NCBI GenBank assembly: GCA_023381415.1
Contig: JAMCUN010000013.1
Coordinates: 1-42,488, forward strand
DNA length: 42,488 nucleotides
Source: Thermoplasmatota archaeon
GTDB taxonomy: Archaea; Thermoplasmatota; Thermoplasmata; Thermoplasmatales; GCA-001856825
Direction of reading: 5' to 3'
Shown: positions 7,986-15,240 of the stretch, piece after piece
How positions within the stretch are numbered: position 1 is the first letter of the stretch
How the letters are laid out: the number at the start of each line of letters is the position of its first letter
Notes under the pieces: generated by a model
Told to the model about the DNA's origin: nothing
What the model saw: only the letters and a program-made list of their open reading frames with translations
Database searches by the model: none
Program-made: the position numbers and the translations under genes

Positions 7986-8804
7986 TTAGTCCCTTATCTC
8001 CTTCTCAACCAGATAGGCTGTCAGCAACAGAAGCCCGGCTGCAAGGGCAGCGAGAGCCCCAAGCCAGCGACCGACCTGTACCCACTGCGATGTCGTCAGG
8101 CTGCCGTTGATTATCACCATTCTGATTGCTTCCGCTGACCATGATACCGGGTTGTACTGGGCAACATTGCCTAGCCAGTTGGCCATCATCTGTCTTGAGA
8201 ACATTGCATAGCTGACGAACATTAGCGGCAGATTCACAAGATTCACTATCCCGAATATCGACTGCATGTTCGTCATCCTGGTCGCAATAACGCTGAAGAT
8301 CGACGAGAATATGAAAGCTATAAGGATTATTGCAGTTGCAACTACGAGAACGTCGAGCAGAGTGAAACCGTGCTGGAATTTCAGGCCGTTGGGTATTAGA
8401 TAGGCAGCCACAACTAGAATCACTACCTGGGGGAGTATCCTGATAACCGACGATATGATCTTTGAGAATACAATTGAGCTTCTCCTTATTGGGGAGGAGA
8501 GGAACCTTCCCATCGGCCCTAGCCTCCTGTCGAATATGATCTGCGTTCCTGCGAACATTGCTGTGAACAGACCCATCGTGGTCAGCACTCCGCCAACTAT
8601 GTATGTGATATAGTTCGGCGCTCCGTCAAGAATGTAGCTGGCTGCTGCACTTCCTTCAGGTCCTGTGAAGAATTTTGTGATATCGAATGCGCTTCCGAAG
8701 AGTGCGATCCAGAAGATAGGCTGAATAAGGCCAGTGAAGAAGAATGTTGGGTTCCTGACCCACTTCTTAAGCTCCCTCACTGTAAGGGGCCACAGTCCGC
8801 TCAT
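7986..8804 (-). CDS. ABC-2 type transporter permease (DrrB-like)
   Basis: 272 residues with six predicted membrane segments. The N-terminal amphipathic part VRELKKWVRNPTFFFTGLIQPIFWIALFG and the loop GPMGRFLSSPIRRSSIVFSK are characteristic of the daunorubicin-resistance (DrrB/ABC2_membrane) permeases. Its start overlaps the end of the ATPase gene by 4 nt (ATGA), so the two are translationally coupled. With the ATPase it should form an exporter of hydrophobic compounds or lipids, and the PadR regulator at the head of the operon suggests induction by the exported compound. The substrate is unknown. Confidence 0.92.
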   Translation of the reverse strand: MSGLWPLTVRELKKWVRNPTFFFTGLIQPIFWIALFGSAFDITKFFTGPEGSAAASYILDGAPNYITYIVGGVLTTMGLFTAMFAGTQIIFDRRLGPMGRFLSSPIRRSSIVFSKIISSVIRILPQVVILVVAAYLIPNGLKFQHGFTLLDVLVVATAIILIAFIFSSIFSVIATRMTNMQSIFGIVNLVNLPLMFVSYAMFSRQMMANWLGNVAQYNPVSWSAEAIRMVIINGSLTTSQWVQVGRWLGALAALAAGLLLLTAYLVEKEIRD

Positions 8805-9802
8805 TGTCTCGCCCTCCTCATGTTCATAGCAAGCTTCCTCGCGTCGTCCCCTCCCTCTTCTTCCCTTATAGACCTGCCTGTGTATTCAAGGAACACCTCG
8901 TCGAGCGAGGGTTTCTGCACAGTCAACTTGGTTGTTGAGAGGGAGTGCTGGGAGATGAAGTTTATAATCTTAGGCAGGGATTCGTCTGCGCTTGCAACCT
9001 TGATTCTGACGCTGTTTGCCCCAATGTCAGTGACTTCAACGACATCAGGTATGGTTTTCATTACATTCACTCCATTCTGGTCCGTTAGGGTTAGATTGAT
9101 GATATCCCCCTTCAAAGATTCCTTGAGCTCCATGGGACTACCTGTTATCAACACCTTCCCGTGGTCTATAATGGACACCCTGTCCGCAAGCTCATCAATC
9201 TCCTCCAGGTAGTGGGACGTGAGTATTATAGTCACATTGAGCCTGCTCTGTATCTCCTTCACGTAGTTCCACATCTGTGTCCTTGTTTGCACATCCAACC
9301 CCAGAGTAGGTTCGTCCAGGAAGAGAATCTTCGGTTCATGGACGAGGCCGATTATCAACTCGAGCCTCTTTCTCATTCCCCCTGAGTACGTTCTGACGAG
9401 CCGGTCTGCCGCTTCTTCAAGGTCAACAAGCTTTAACAGGACCTTTATACTCTGCTGAGCCTTGGCCTTAGGCACATCGTAGAACTGAGACACCATCATC
9501 AGGTTCTCCCTTCCGGTAAGGTCCTCGTCCGCAGTGAAATCCTGTGGAACGACTCCAATCAGCCTCCTTACATCCAGCGAATTCTTCGCTATGTCGAATC
9601 CGCCTACAGTAGCCGATCCTCCAGTAGGAGATATCCTTGTTATCAACATGTTTATGGTTGTGGTCTTCCCTGCGCCGTTTGGTCCCGCCAGGCCGTAAAT
9701 CTCCCCCTCGTTTATGGTGAGATTCAAGTCCGAGACCGCCTTTATTTTTCCGTTGTATATTTTTGTCAGATTCTTTGTTTCAATAATCGGTTTTTCCATC
9801 AT
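8801..9802 (-). CDS. ABC transporter ATP-binding protein (DrrA-like)
   Basis: 333 residues. Walker A GPNGAGKTTT lies around residues 40-49, the Q-loop in VVPQDFTADEDLTGREN, the signature YSGGMRKRLEL, Walker B ILFLDEPTLGLD and the switch His in TSHYLEE. After the nucleotide-binding domain comes a C-terminal regulatory segment of about 90 residues ending SLDEVFLEYTGRSIREEEGGDD, the DUF4162-type tail seen in DrrA proteins. The gene overlaps the PadR stop and the permease start by 4 nt each, making a tight three-gene operon. It powers the adjacent ABC-2 permease. Confidence 0.95.
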   Translation of the reverse strand: MMEKPIIETKNLTKIYNGKIKAVSDLNLTINEGEIYGLAGPNGAGKTTTINMLITRISPTGGSATVGGFDIAKNSLDVRRLIGVVPQDFTADEDLTGRENLMMVSQFYDVPKAKAQQSIKVLLKLVDLEEAADRLVRTYSGGMRKRLELIIGLVHEPKILFLDEPTLGLDVQTRTQMWNYVKEIQSRLNVTIILTSHYLEEIDELADRVSIIDHGKVLITGSPMELKESLKGDIINLTLTDQNGVNVMKTIPDVVEVTDIGANSVRIKVASADESLPKIINFISQHSLSTTKLTVQKPSLDEVFLEYTGRSIREEEGGDDARKLAMNMRRARQ

Positions 9803-10335
9803 ATCGCCTCTTTGCTCTTTATCAATTTTTTCCTGGCATCCCTGAGAATATCCAGGGTCTTTTCCAATTCCAGTTCATATGTCATCAAGAATAACTCATA
9901 TTGTCTTGGGTCTCCGAGCCCCTTCCTTATGCCTTCCAGATTTTCCTCAAGGGAATCCGCTGTATGCTTTGCTGAGTTAAGTATGAACCTCGTTCTTTCT
10001 TCCGCCCCCATAGTGTCCATCCAAAGTTTCCCCATGAATTTTGAGATGGGGGACCTCTCAAAGTGTTTCTCCCTTATTTTCTCTACGAAGGAGGAGCCCC
10101 TTTCTGTTATCCTGTACATGACCTTTCCGTCTTCCTTATAGCTCTCTATGAGACCCCTGCGCTTTAGTCTCTCAAGCGCTGGATAAATGGAACCAGCACT
10201 TGGTTTCCACGCGCCATCTGTTCTCTCCGAAATCAGATTGGAGACCTGATTGCCGTATATCGGACCTTCCTTGGCCATAGTAAGTATTATGAAAAAGATT
10301 ATCCCCCTATTCCACCGGCCTTCGCCAGGTTCCAT
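9799..10335 (-). CDS. PadR-family transcriptional regulator
   Basis: 178 residues. The N-terminal PadR winged helix is clear: GPIYGNQVSNLISERTDG, then WKPSAGSIYPALERLKRRGLIESYKEDGKVMYRITERG. The C-terminal half (about residues 85-175) is a helical, charged dimerisation segment of the Vir_act_alpha_C type. It is first in an operon with an ABC exporter, the usual layout in which PadR represses its own operon and is released by the exported compound. The promoter is leaderless (TATATATA about 21 nt upstream) and is bordered by an overlapping GATATC palindrome that may be the operator. Confidence 0.93.
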   Translation of the reverse strand: MEPGEGRWNRGIIFFIILTMAKEGPIYGNQVSNLISERTDGAWKPSAGSIYPALERLKRRGLIESYKEDGKVMYRITERGSSFVEKIREKHFERSPISKFMGKLWMDTMGAEERTRFILNSAKHTADSLEENLEGIRKGLGDPRQYELFLMTYELELEKTLDILRDARKKLIKSKEAI

Positions 10336-10350
10336 ACACGTAAGTTCTCT

Positions 10351-10378
10351 GATATATATAACGATATCGATATCGATA
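10351..10378 (-). promoter_or_regulatory. PadR promoter with overlapping palindromes
   Basis: On the minus strand the TATA box (TATATATA, 10352-10359) is immediately preceded by CGATATCGATATCG (10362-10375) and the overlapping TATCGATATCGATA (10365-10378), both perfect 14-bp palindromes covering the BRE position. A PadR dimer bound here would exclude TFB/TBP. Operator function is inferred from position. Confidence 0.5.
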
Positions 10379-10788
10379 ATGACTAAAAAGTCGCATCAGA
10401 ACCCATGGCAATAAGCTCTGATGCTCCCCTCTTAATCCTCCTGTGCGAAGATTGGATATGGCTTCAAGTAGATGACTCCGACAGCCGCAATGTCTTCATC
10501 AGCCACCTTCCATCAATACACAGTCAACATCTTTGACTATCCATCTATCTTAAGAACATCCATCGAATCGAAGACCATTTTTGTTCTGCTTCTAACGAAG
10601 GAATTGCGTTTTATGCACTCCGGAGAGGGGCGAATGGAATCGCGCTGTTCTGACTTCACTATGATGAGGAACAGTTCCCTCTTTTTTTAAATTTCTACTT
10701 CAATTCCTCCTTCCATTCCCTTGTATTCTAGGTATGGAGACTAATTTTATCAATGCCGCGTCAGATTCTATTGCCGTACGGACGAAAG
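10379..10788. other. Gene-poor spacer between padR and the GH15 gene
   Basis: About 410 nt without a convincing intact gene. It contains a perfect 8-bp inverted repeat (GCATCAGA 10393-10400, TCTGATGC 10417-10424). On the minus strand a frame from 10659 to 10432 is interrupted by two stops and may be gene decay. The plus-strand frame 10472-10690 has no recognisable features. A T-run at 10681-10688 is the only terminator-like element. Confidence 0.4.
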
Positions 10789-10797
10789 GGTTTAAGG
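10789..10797 (+). promoter_or_regulatory. TATA box of the GH15 gene
   Basis: GGTTTAAGG centred 25 nt before the GTG at 10818, which supports a leaderless mRNA and this start codon. Confidence 0.45.
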
Positions 10798-10817
10798 GAG
10801 TGTTTTGTTAAAGTAAG

Positions 10818-12602
10818 GTGCCTATCGACCCAGAATTTCCGAGAATTGAGGACCACGGTGTCCTCCTCAACAACAGAACTGCCGCACTCATATCTAAGCA
10901 GGGAGAGGTTGACTTCGCCTGCTTCCCGAATTTTGATTCAGAAATGGTGTTCTCATCAATCCTGGACAGAGAGAAGGGAGGTCACTTCAGCATCCGGCCT
11001 GCAAACAGGAAACTCGAGGCTAGGCAGTACTACGAGCCAGACACGAACATACTTCACACCCTATTCTATGACAAGAGGAATAAGGTCATGTCAATAATGG
11101 ATTTCCTTCCGATGAGCTTCGAACATGCAGTATATTTCTCAGAGATTCACAGAAGGATAGAGACATATGCAGATGTTAGGATTGAGATAGACTACAACCC
11201 CTTCCTCCTTAAAGACAGGAAGTCTGTTGAAAAAGTTGATCATAAAGGATACATGGTCCATTCGCAAAACTCGAGCCAGTTCCTCTCTACCGATCTGAAC
11301 CTAGAAGTTGCAGGAAACTCTGTGGCCGGCACTGTCGACCTTCCTGCCACTGAGGTGAAATGGTTGGTCACGACACACAACCTTAAGAAAGCATACCCAC
11401 CAGAGCTGTTTTCAAGCGAAGAGAGACTTTGGCAGACCAGGAGATTCTGGAAGGAATGGCTAATGAAGTCGAAATATCAGGGGATATTCTATGACGTGGT
11501 CAACAGGTCTCTACTGACGCTCAAGGGGCTATTCTTTGAACCGAACAGTTTCATGGTAGCGTCCCCCACTACCTCCCTTCCTGAATCCATTGGAGGCGAG
11601 AGGAACTGGGACTACAGATTCATGTGGGTCAGGGATACTTCTTATGTAATAGAGGGGCTTGTTCAGCTTGGATACATAGAGGAGGCTACAAAGTTCTACC
11701 TTTCTATCATAGATAGATTCGAGAAGGATGGAAGACTTACTTCAATATACAAGGTCAGTGATGATTCTATCATTGACGAATCGTCCCTCGACCTGAGCGG
11801 CTACATGAACTCCTACCCCGTAAGGATAGGCAACGGGGCAAGCAGTCAGCTCCAGATAGACCAGTACGCTTCACTGATCATTTCCCTACGCATGCTCCTG
11901 GAAAATTCCGGATTCCTGAGCGTACATACAACGGAGAAGGTCTTTCTTATCGGGGATTCCCTAATCAAAATATGGAGGGAGCCTGATTCCTCAATCTGGG
12001 AGATACGGGGGGACAAGAGGAATTACGTCTACTCGAAGGCTCTGGCATGGAGGGCGCTTGAGGACCTATCGTGGCTTTATTCTAGGATGGGGAACGAGGA
12101 ATATGCTAATAGTGTCATGAACGAGGCGAGGTCACTCAGAGAGGAGATCTATGGGAAGGGTATATCATCGAAGGGATATTTCAGACAGAGCTATGAGACG
12201 GACGATGTTGATTCTGCGTTACTGAGGCTTCCTCTCTTCGGTTTTTGCACTATGGCAGACAACGTGTATAAAAACACGTTTAACGAGATCGAGGAGAGAC
12301 TTATGCCTGAGAGGTTCCTTTTCAAGAGGTACACCCTTGAGGATGGGCTGAAGGGAGAAGACAACGCATTCCTAATGGTATCGTTCTGGTACATCAGGAA
12401 CCTCATCAGGGAAGGGAGGCTCCAGAGTGCCCATGACGGACTTATGATGATCCTCGACCTCATGAACGACGTGAGCCTCCTACCTGAGGAAATAGAGTTT
12501 GGTACCCATAGGTACCTAGGGAACTATCCGCAGGCGTTCAGCCACCTATCCCTGATCGCTACGATAATGGAATACAACGGAGCCCTGAAGAGACAGAGGT
12601 GA
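10818..12602 (+). CDS. Glycoside hydrolase family 15 protein (glucoamylase- or trehalase-like)
   Basis: 594 residues, the usual length of archaeal GH15 proteins: an N-terminal beta-sandwich domain (about residues 1-230) and a C-terminal (alpha/alpha)6 barrel. The barrel opens with GGERNWDYRFMWVRDTSYV. The general acid should be Glu395 in SSIWEIRGDKRNY, and the general base Glu557 in LLPEEIEFGTHRYLGNYPQAFSHL, the standard GH15 end motif. Known Thermoplasma members of this family hydrolyse trehalose, others act on starch or maltodextrins; the sequence does not decide. No signal peptide is seen, so it is cytoplasmic. GTG start at 10818 is supported by TATA spacing. It is transcribed alone. Confidence 0.9.
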   Translation: MPIDPEFPRIEDHGVLLNNRTAALISKQGEVDFACFPNFDSEMVFSSILDREKGGHFSIRPANRKLEARQYYEPDTNILHTLFYDKRNKVMSIMDFLPMSFEHAVYFSEIHRRIETYADVRIEIDYNPFLLKDRKSVEKVDHKGYMVHSQNSSQFLSTDLNLEVAGNSVAGTVDLPATEVKWLVTTHNLKKAYPPELFSSEERLWQTRRFWKEWLMKSKYQGIFYDVVNRSLLTLKGLFFEPNSFMVASPTTSLPESIGGERNWDYRFMWVRDTSYVIEGLVQLGYIEEATKFYLSIIDRFEKDGRLTSIYKVSDDSIIDESSLDLSGYMNSYPVRIGNGASSQLQIDQYASLIISLRMLLENSGFLSVHTTEKVFLIGDSLIKIWREPDSSIWEIRGDKRNYVYSKALAWRALEDLSWLYSRMGNEEYANSVMNEARSLREEIYGKGISSKGYFRQSYETDDVDSALLRLPLFGFCTMADNVYKNTFNEIEERLMPERFLFKRYTLEDGLKGEDNAFLMVSFWYIRNLIREGRLQSAHDGLMMILDLMNDVSLLPEEIEFGTHRYLGNYPQAFSHLSLIATIMEYNGALKRQR

Positions 12603-12721
12603 TTATTGCAGCAGGAACTCGCCGGTAAGCGTAGGATCGAAGACGGGATATTATCATCCCCTATGGATCACCCGGAAAATCCCTGTGCATGCTCCTCCTG
12701 GCAGTAAGGTTTAATAACTCG

Positions 12722-12751
12722 TTTTTAATTACTACCCAACAAGAGGTTGTT
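12722..12751 (+). promoter_or_regulatory. hsp20 promoter with inverted repeat
   Basis: TTTTTAATT (12722-12730) is the likely TATA box. AACAA-GAGG-TTGTT (12738-12751) lies between it and the expected transcription start, and a second overlapping repeat GGTT-GTT-AACC follows (12745-12755). This is the right place for a repressor that blocks polymerase, and an ArsR-family regulator is encoded in the same operon. Confidence 0.45.
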
Positions 12752-12768
12752 AACCGAAGGTGGTAAAC

Positions 12769-13320
12769 ATGGTCAATAGGAAAATCAGAAGGAGGGATGA
12801 CGATTTCTGGAACGATATACAGGACTTCCTGGAGAACAGTGACAGGGAATACAGGAGGTTCTTTGAGAGATGGTTCGATGCATTCGATGAGATCGAAAAC
12901 ATAAGGGAGCAGGATCAGCCAGGAACCTACGTGTATGGATTCACCTACAGGCTGGGACCTGATGGAAAACCTGAGTTCAAGGAATTCGGCAACATTCCCA
13001 GGGAGTATTCTGAGCGTGCTGAGCTACCGGGCCTGGAGTACAGGGAGCCTATCACGGACATACAGAGGAGGGAAGAGGAAACGGACATAACCATGGAAAT
13101 CCCAGGTGTGTCGAAGGACGATATATCGATAGAAACAAACGAGAATGTTCTAACAGTTAAGGTCGACAAGGAAGGGAGGAAATACTACAAAGAAGTCGAG
13201 CTGGACTCGGAGGTTCTTCCGGAGAACGTTAAGGCTTCGTATTCGAACGGCGTCCTTGATGTCATAGTGAAGAAACCCCCGACAAAGAAGAAAGAGGGAA
13301 AGAGGATACCAGTAGAGTAA
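12769..13320 (+). CDS. hsp20: Hsp20/alpha-crystallin small heat shock protein
   Basis: 183 residues from the ATG at 12769, which is preceded by GAAGGTGG at ideal spacing; a GTG at 12760 in the same frame would overlap that ribosome binding site and is less likely. The N-terminal 85 residues are charged and helical (RKIRRRDDDFWNDIQDFLEN). The alpha-crystallin domain spans about residues 92-172, with ITMEIPGVSKDDISIE, VLTVKV and the family consensus NGVLDVIVKKP. The C-terminal extension ends KRIPVE, where IPV is the usual I-x-I/V anchor. It would act as an ATP-independent holdase. The ArsR gene starts 4 nt after its stop. Confidence 0.94.
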   Translation: MVNRKIRRRDDDFWNDIQDFLENSDREYRRFFERWFDAFDEIENIREQDQPGTYVYGFTYRLGPDGKPEFKEFGNIPREYSERAELPGLEYREPITDIQRREEETDITMEIPGVSKDDISIETNENVLTVKVDKEGRKYYKEVELDSEVLPENVKASYSNGVLDVIVKKPPTKKKEGKRIPVE

Positions 13321-13324
13321 ACGT

Positions 13325-13858
13325 ATGTCGACGGACCTGCTTGACCTGATAGATAACGACATAAGGAGAAGGATACTGAGCATCCTGTCGATTAGACCAT
13401 CATATACTTTCGAGCTTGCAAGATCTCTAGGAAGCTCCCAGCAGCTGATAGCCAAGCATATCAGGTTGCTGGAGGAAAGCGGTCTTGTATTCAAGGTAGG
13501 AAAGATTGAATCGGACGAGGGTCCTCCCAGGATACTCTACAAGGCAAACCTCCCTCTCCTTTCTCTCCTGCAGTTCATAGAAAGCATCTCAGTCTTCGAC
13601 AGCGAAGAGGCAGAAACTGAGAACATTGAAGGGAGCCTCCAGGACCTTATAGGCCAGCTGAAGGACATAGATGGCAAAATCAGGGTCCTGGAAGACAACC
13701 TGAAGGAGCTTATCTCAGCGAAGCAGAGCGTGTTGCTGGCGATAAACAGGATGCTGCTCGACACAGATACCTCCCTGTTCTACAGGATGATCAGAGAAGC
13801 ACTGGAAAACGGGAACTTCGATCTCCTGTTTGACGCAATAAACAGGCACACCCAATAA
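13325..13858 (+). CDS. ArsR-like winged-helix regulator with coiled-coil C-terminus
   Basis: 177 residues. Residues 5-75 form a winged helix of the ArsR type (IDNDIRRRILSILSIRPSYT, FELARSLGSSQQLIAKHIRLLEESGLV), followed by a segment rich in acidic and heptad-spaced hydrophobic residues (about 95-145, DLIGQLKDIDGKIRVLEDNL) that predicts a coiled coil. There is no Cys metal site, so it is not a metal sensor. It begins 4 nt after hsp20 and must be co-transcribed with it. By analogy with Phr, the ArsR-fold heat shock repressor of Pyrococcus, it may control hsp20; this is inference from context, not from a recognisable Phr signature. Confidence 0.85.
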   Translation: MSTDLLDLIDNDIRRRILSILSIRPSYTFELARSLGSSQQLIAKHIRLLEESGLVFKVGKIESDEGPPRILYKANLPLLSLLQFIESISVFDSEEAETENIEGSLQDLIGQLKDIDGKIRVLEDNLKELISAKQSVLLAINRMLLDTDTSLFYRMIREALENGNFDLLFDAINRHTQ

Positions 13859-14215
13859 AAATCAAAGGAGCAGATCAGATCGCCTGTCACTCATCATGAT
13901 CAGTTAAGGCTAAATTCATCACACTGCCCCTGCTGACTTACTGTATAATCACGATCTTTGGCATAGCTCTTTTCATTACTATTCCCGCTTCTAGATACTC
14001 TTTACAGACTGATACTGCAAATTGCAACTGACCAGTCAAGCCGTTCAATCTGATAATCCTCTTGCGCAAGTCTTTTCCTGAGAGCAGTCCCTTAGCTGGG
14101 AATGAGGCGTCTCATCCTGCCATTCCAGCTTAAGGTTCCATGCACTTCCTGATAATGAAATGATGCTTCTCTACTCTTCTGGATCTTCACTAAAATCAGA
14201 AATACGGGATTATGA
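13859..14215. other. Spacer between the ArsR gene and the cobalamin adenosyltransferase
   Basis: About 357 nt. On the minus strand an open frame from 14111 to 13938 encodes 57 codons of coding-like sequence but has no ATG near its beginning; only a TTG could start it. It may be a gene remnant. No RNA gene or clear terminator was recognised. Confidence 0.35.
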
Positions 14216-14770
14216 TTGTATCCTGTGTATTCCAGACGCGGAGATAAAGGGGAAACGGATACTCCTTCCGGCCGGAGAGTCACGAAGGATAATCCAGTCA
14301 TTGAGTGGGAGGGGACTCTCGATGAGCTCATATCACATATCGGATATTCCAATGTCCAGTTGGGGTGGGACGACATGAGGGACGACCTGTCACAGGTTCA
14401 GATGGACCTCTTCCATCTGGGAGAAGAGATTCTCACCTCGGGAAAAGGTCGCAGGCTTCGGGAAGAAGGTGTATCTTGGATTGAAGGTAGGACTGCAGCT
14501 TACCTCAGGGAAGTGGGAGAGGTGAAGTTGTTCGTTGTCCCCGGAGGGTCGCGAGAGGCGGCGACACTACAGCTGTCCAGGGCGGTGACGAGGAGGGCGG
14601 AGAGGAGGCTGGTGGAACTGAATGCCATGGAGAAAGTTAACCCCCTGTCCCTTCAGTACTTGAACAGGCTTTCTTCTCTGATCTTCATGATGGCCCTTGC
14701 AGCGAACAAGAGATTGAAATTCGAAGAAACACTTTTCCCCTGGCCTAACCCGGATAGAAAGAGTAAGTGA
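14216..14770 (+). CDS. Cob(I)alamin adenosyltransferase, PduO/MMAB type
   Basis: 184 residues. The N-terminal ATP-binding motif YSRRGDKGETDTPSGRRVTKD, the following EGTLDELISHIGYS, and the C-terminal VTRRAERRLVEL and LNRLSSLIFMMAL are the standard landmarks of PduO-type ATP:cob(I)alamin adenosyltransferases, which form helical-bundle trimers and make adenosylcobalamin. One change stands out: the usual TRTGD is SRRGD. A stop codon directly precedes the TTG at 14216, so translation begins there or at GTG 14225, which would give MYSRRGDKG, close to the length of characterised homologues. No cobalamin-using enzyme lies in the window. The cupin downstream has its own promoter. Confidence 0.9.
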   Translation: MYPVYSRRGDKGETDTPSGRRVTKDNPVIEWEGTLDELISHIGYSNVQLGWDDMRDDLSQVQMDLFHLGEEILTSGKGRRLREEGVSWIEGRTAAYLREVGEVKLFVVPGGSREAATLQLSRAVTRRAERRLVELNAMEKVNPLSLQYLNRLSSLIFMMALAANKRLKFEETLFPWPNPDRKSK

Positions 14771-14772
14771 CC

Positions 14773-14782
14773 ATATTAAAAT
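14773..14782 (+). promoter_or_regulatory. TATA box of the cupin gene (leaderless)
   Basis: ATATTAAAAT centred 26 nt before the ATG at 14804. Confidence 0.55.
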
Positions 14783-14803
14783 AGAAACTTGTGATACTTC
14801 CAC

Positions 14804-15157
14804 ATGGTTTATCCTGTGGTTAAGGGGGCTTCCGAAGTAGAGCAGCAGGACCTTGAGGGAGGGGGGAAGATAAGGTGGTTGATAACACATAGGGACGGAG
14901 CGAAGAACTTCTCAATGAGGCTCATCACTGTGAAGAAGGGCAAGGCCACCCCCGATCACAGCCATGAATACGAGCACGAGATATTTGTCCTAGAAGGGAG
15001 GGGGGAGGCAGTACTTGATGGCAGGACTTATCCATTCAAGAGGGATGATTTCCTGTTCATCCCAGGTGGGGTAAAGCATATCATGGAAGCATCTGAGGAC
15101 CTGAAGCTGATCTGCATTGTTCCTATTTCAGCTGCAATTCAGATACTCGGACCTTGA
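14804..15157 (+). CDS. Single-domain cupin protein
   Basis: 117 residues forming one small beta-barrel. Cupin motif 1 appears as HSHEYEHEIFVLEGRG (the His-x-His-x4-Glu metal ligands) and motif 2 as FLFIPGGVKHIMEA with the fourth ligand His. These are all residues of a mono-metal site, so it should bind Fe, Mn, Zn or Ni. Similar small cupins include sugar isomerases, dioxygenases and stress proteins, and nothing here identifies the substrate. It is monocistronic, with a leaderless promoter, and converges on the sulfide:quinone oxidoreductase operon. Confidence 0.9.
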   Translation: MVYPVVKGASEVEQQDLEGGGKIRWLITHRDGAKNFSMRLITVKKGKATPDHSHEYEHEIFVLEGRGEAVLDGRTYPFKRDDFLFIPGGVKHIMEASEDLKLICIVPISAAIQILGP

Positions 15158-15220
15158 ATACCCTCTCCCTAAGACTCAAGAAATCGGAAGAAATTAAAGC
15201 GTCAGAAAATACAGGAAATT

Positions 15221-15228
15221 AAAAAAAA
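15221..15228 (-). terminator. T-run terminator of the SQR operon
   Basis: On the minus strand eight consecutive T residues occur about 12 nt after the stop codon at 15241. Confidence 0.5.
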
Positions 15229-15240
15229 GAAGAATGAACA

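Noticed and set aside
10472-10690. 72-codon plus-strand frame before the GH15 gene
   Set aside because: No ribosome binding site or domain, and it ends in a T-run; it looks like chance.
14092-14376. 94-codon minus-strand frame over the adenosyltransferase start
   Set aside because: It overlaps the conserved N-terminal motif of the adenosyltransferase on the other strand and has no features of its own.
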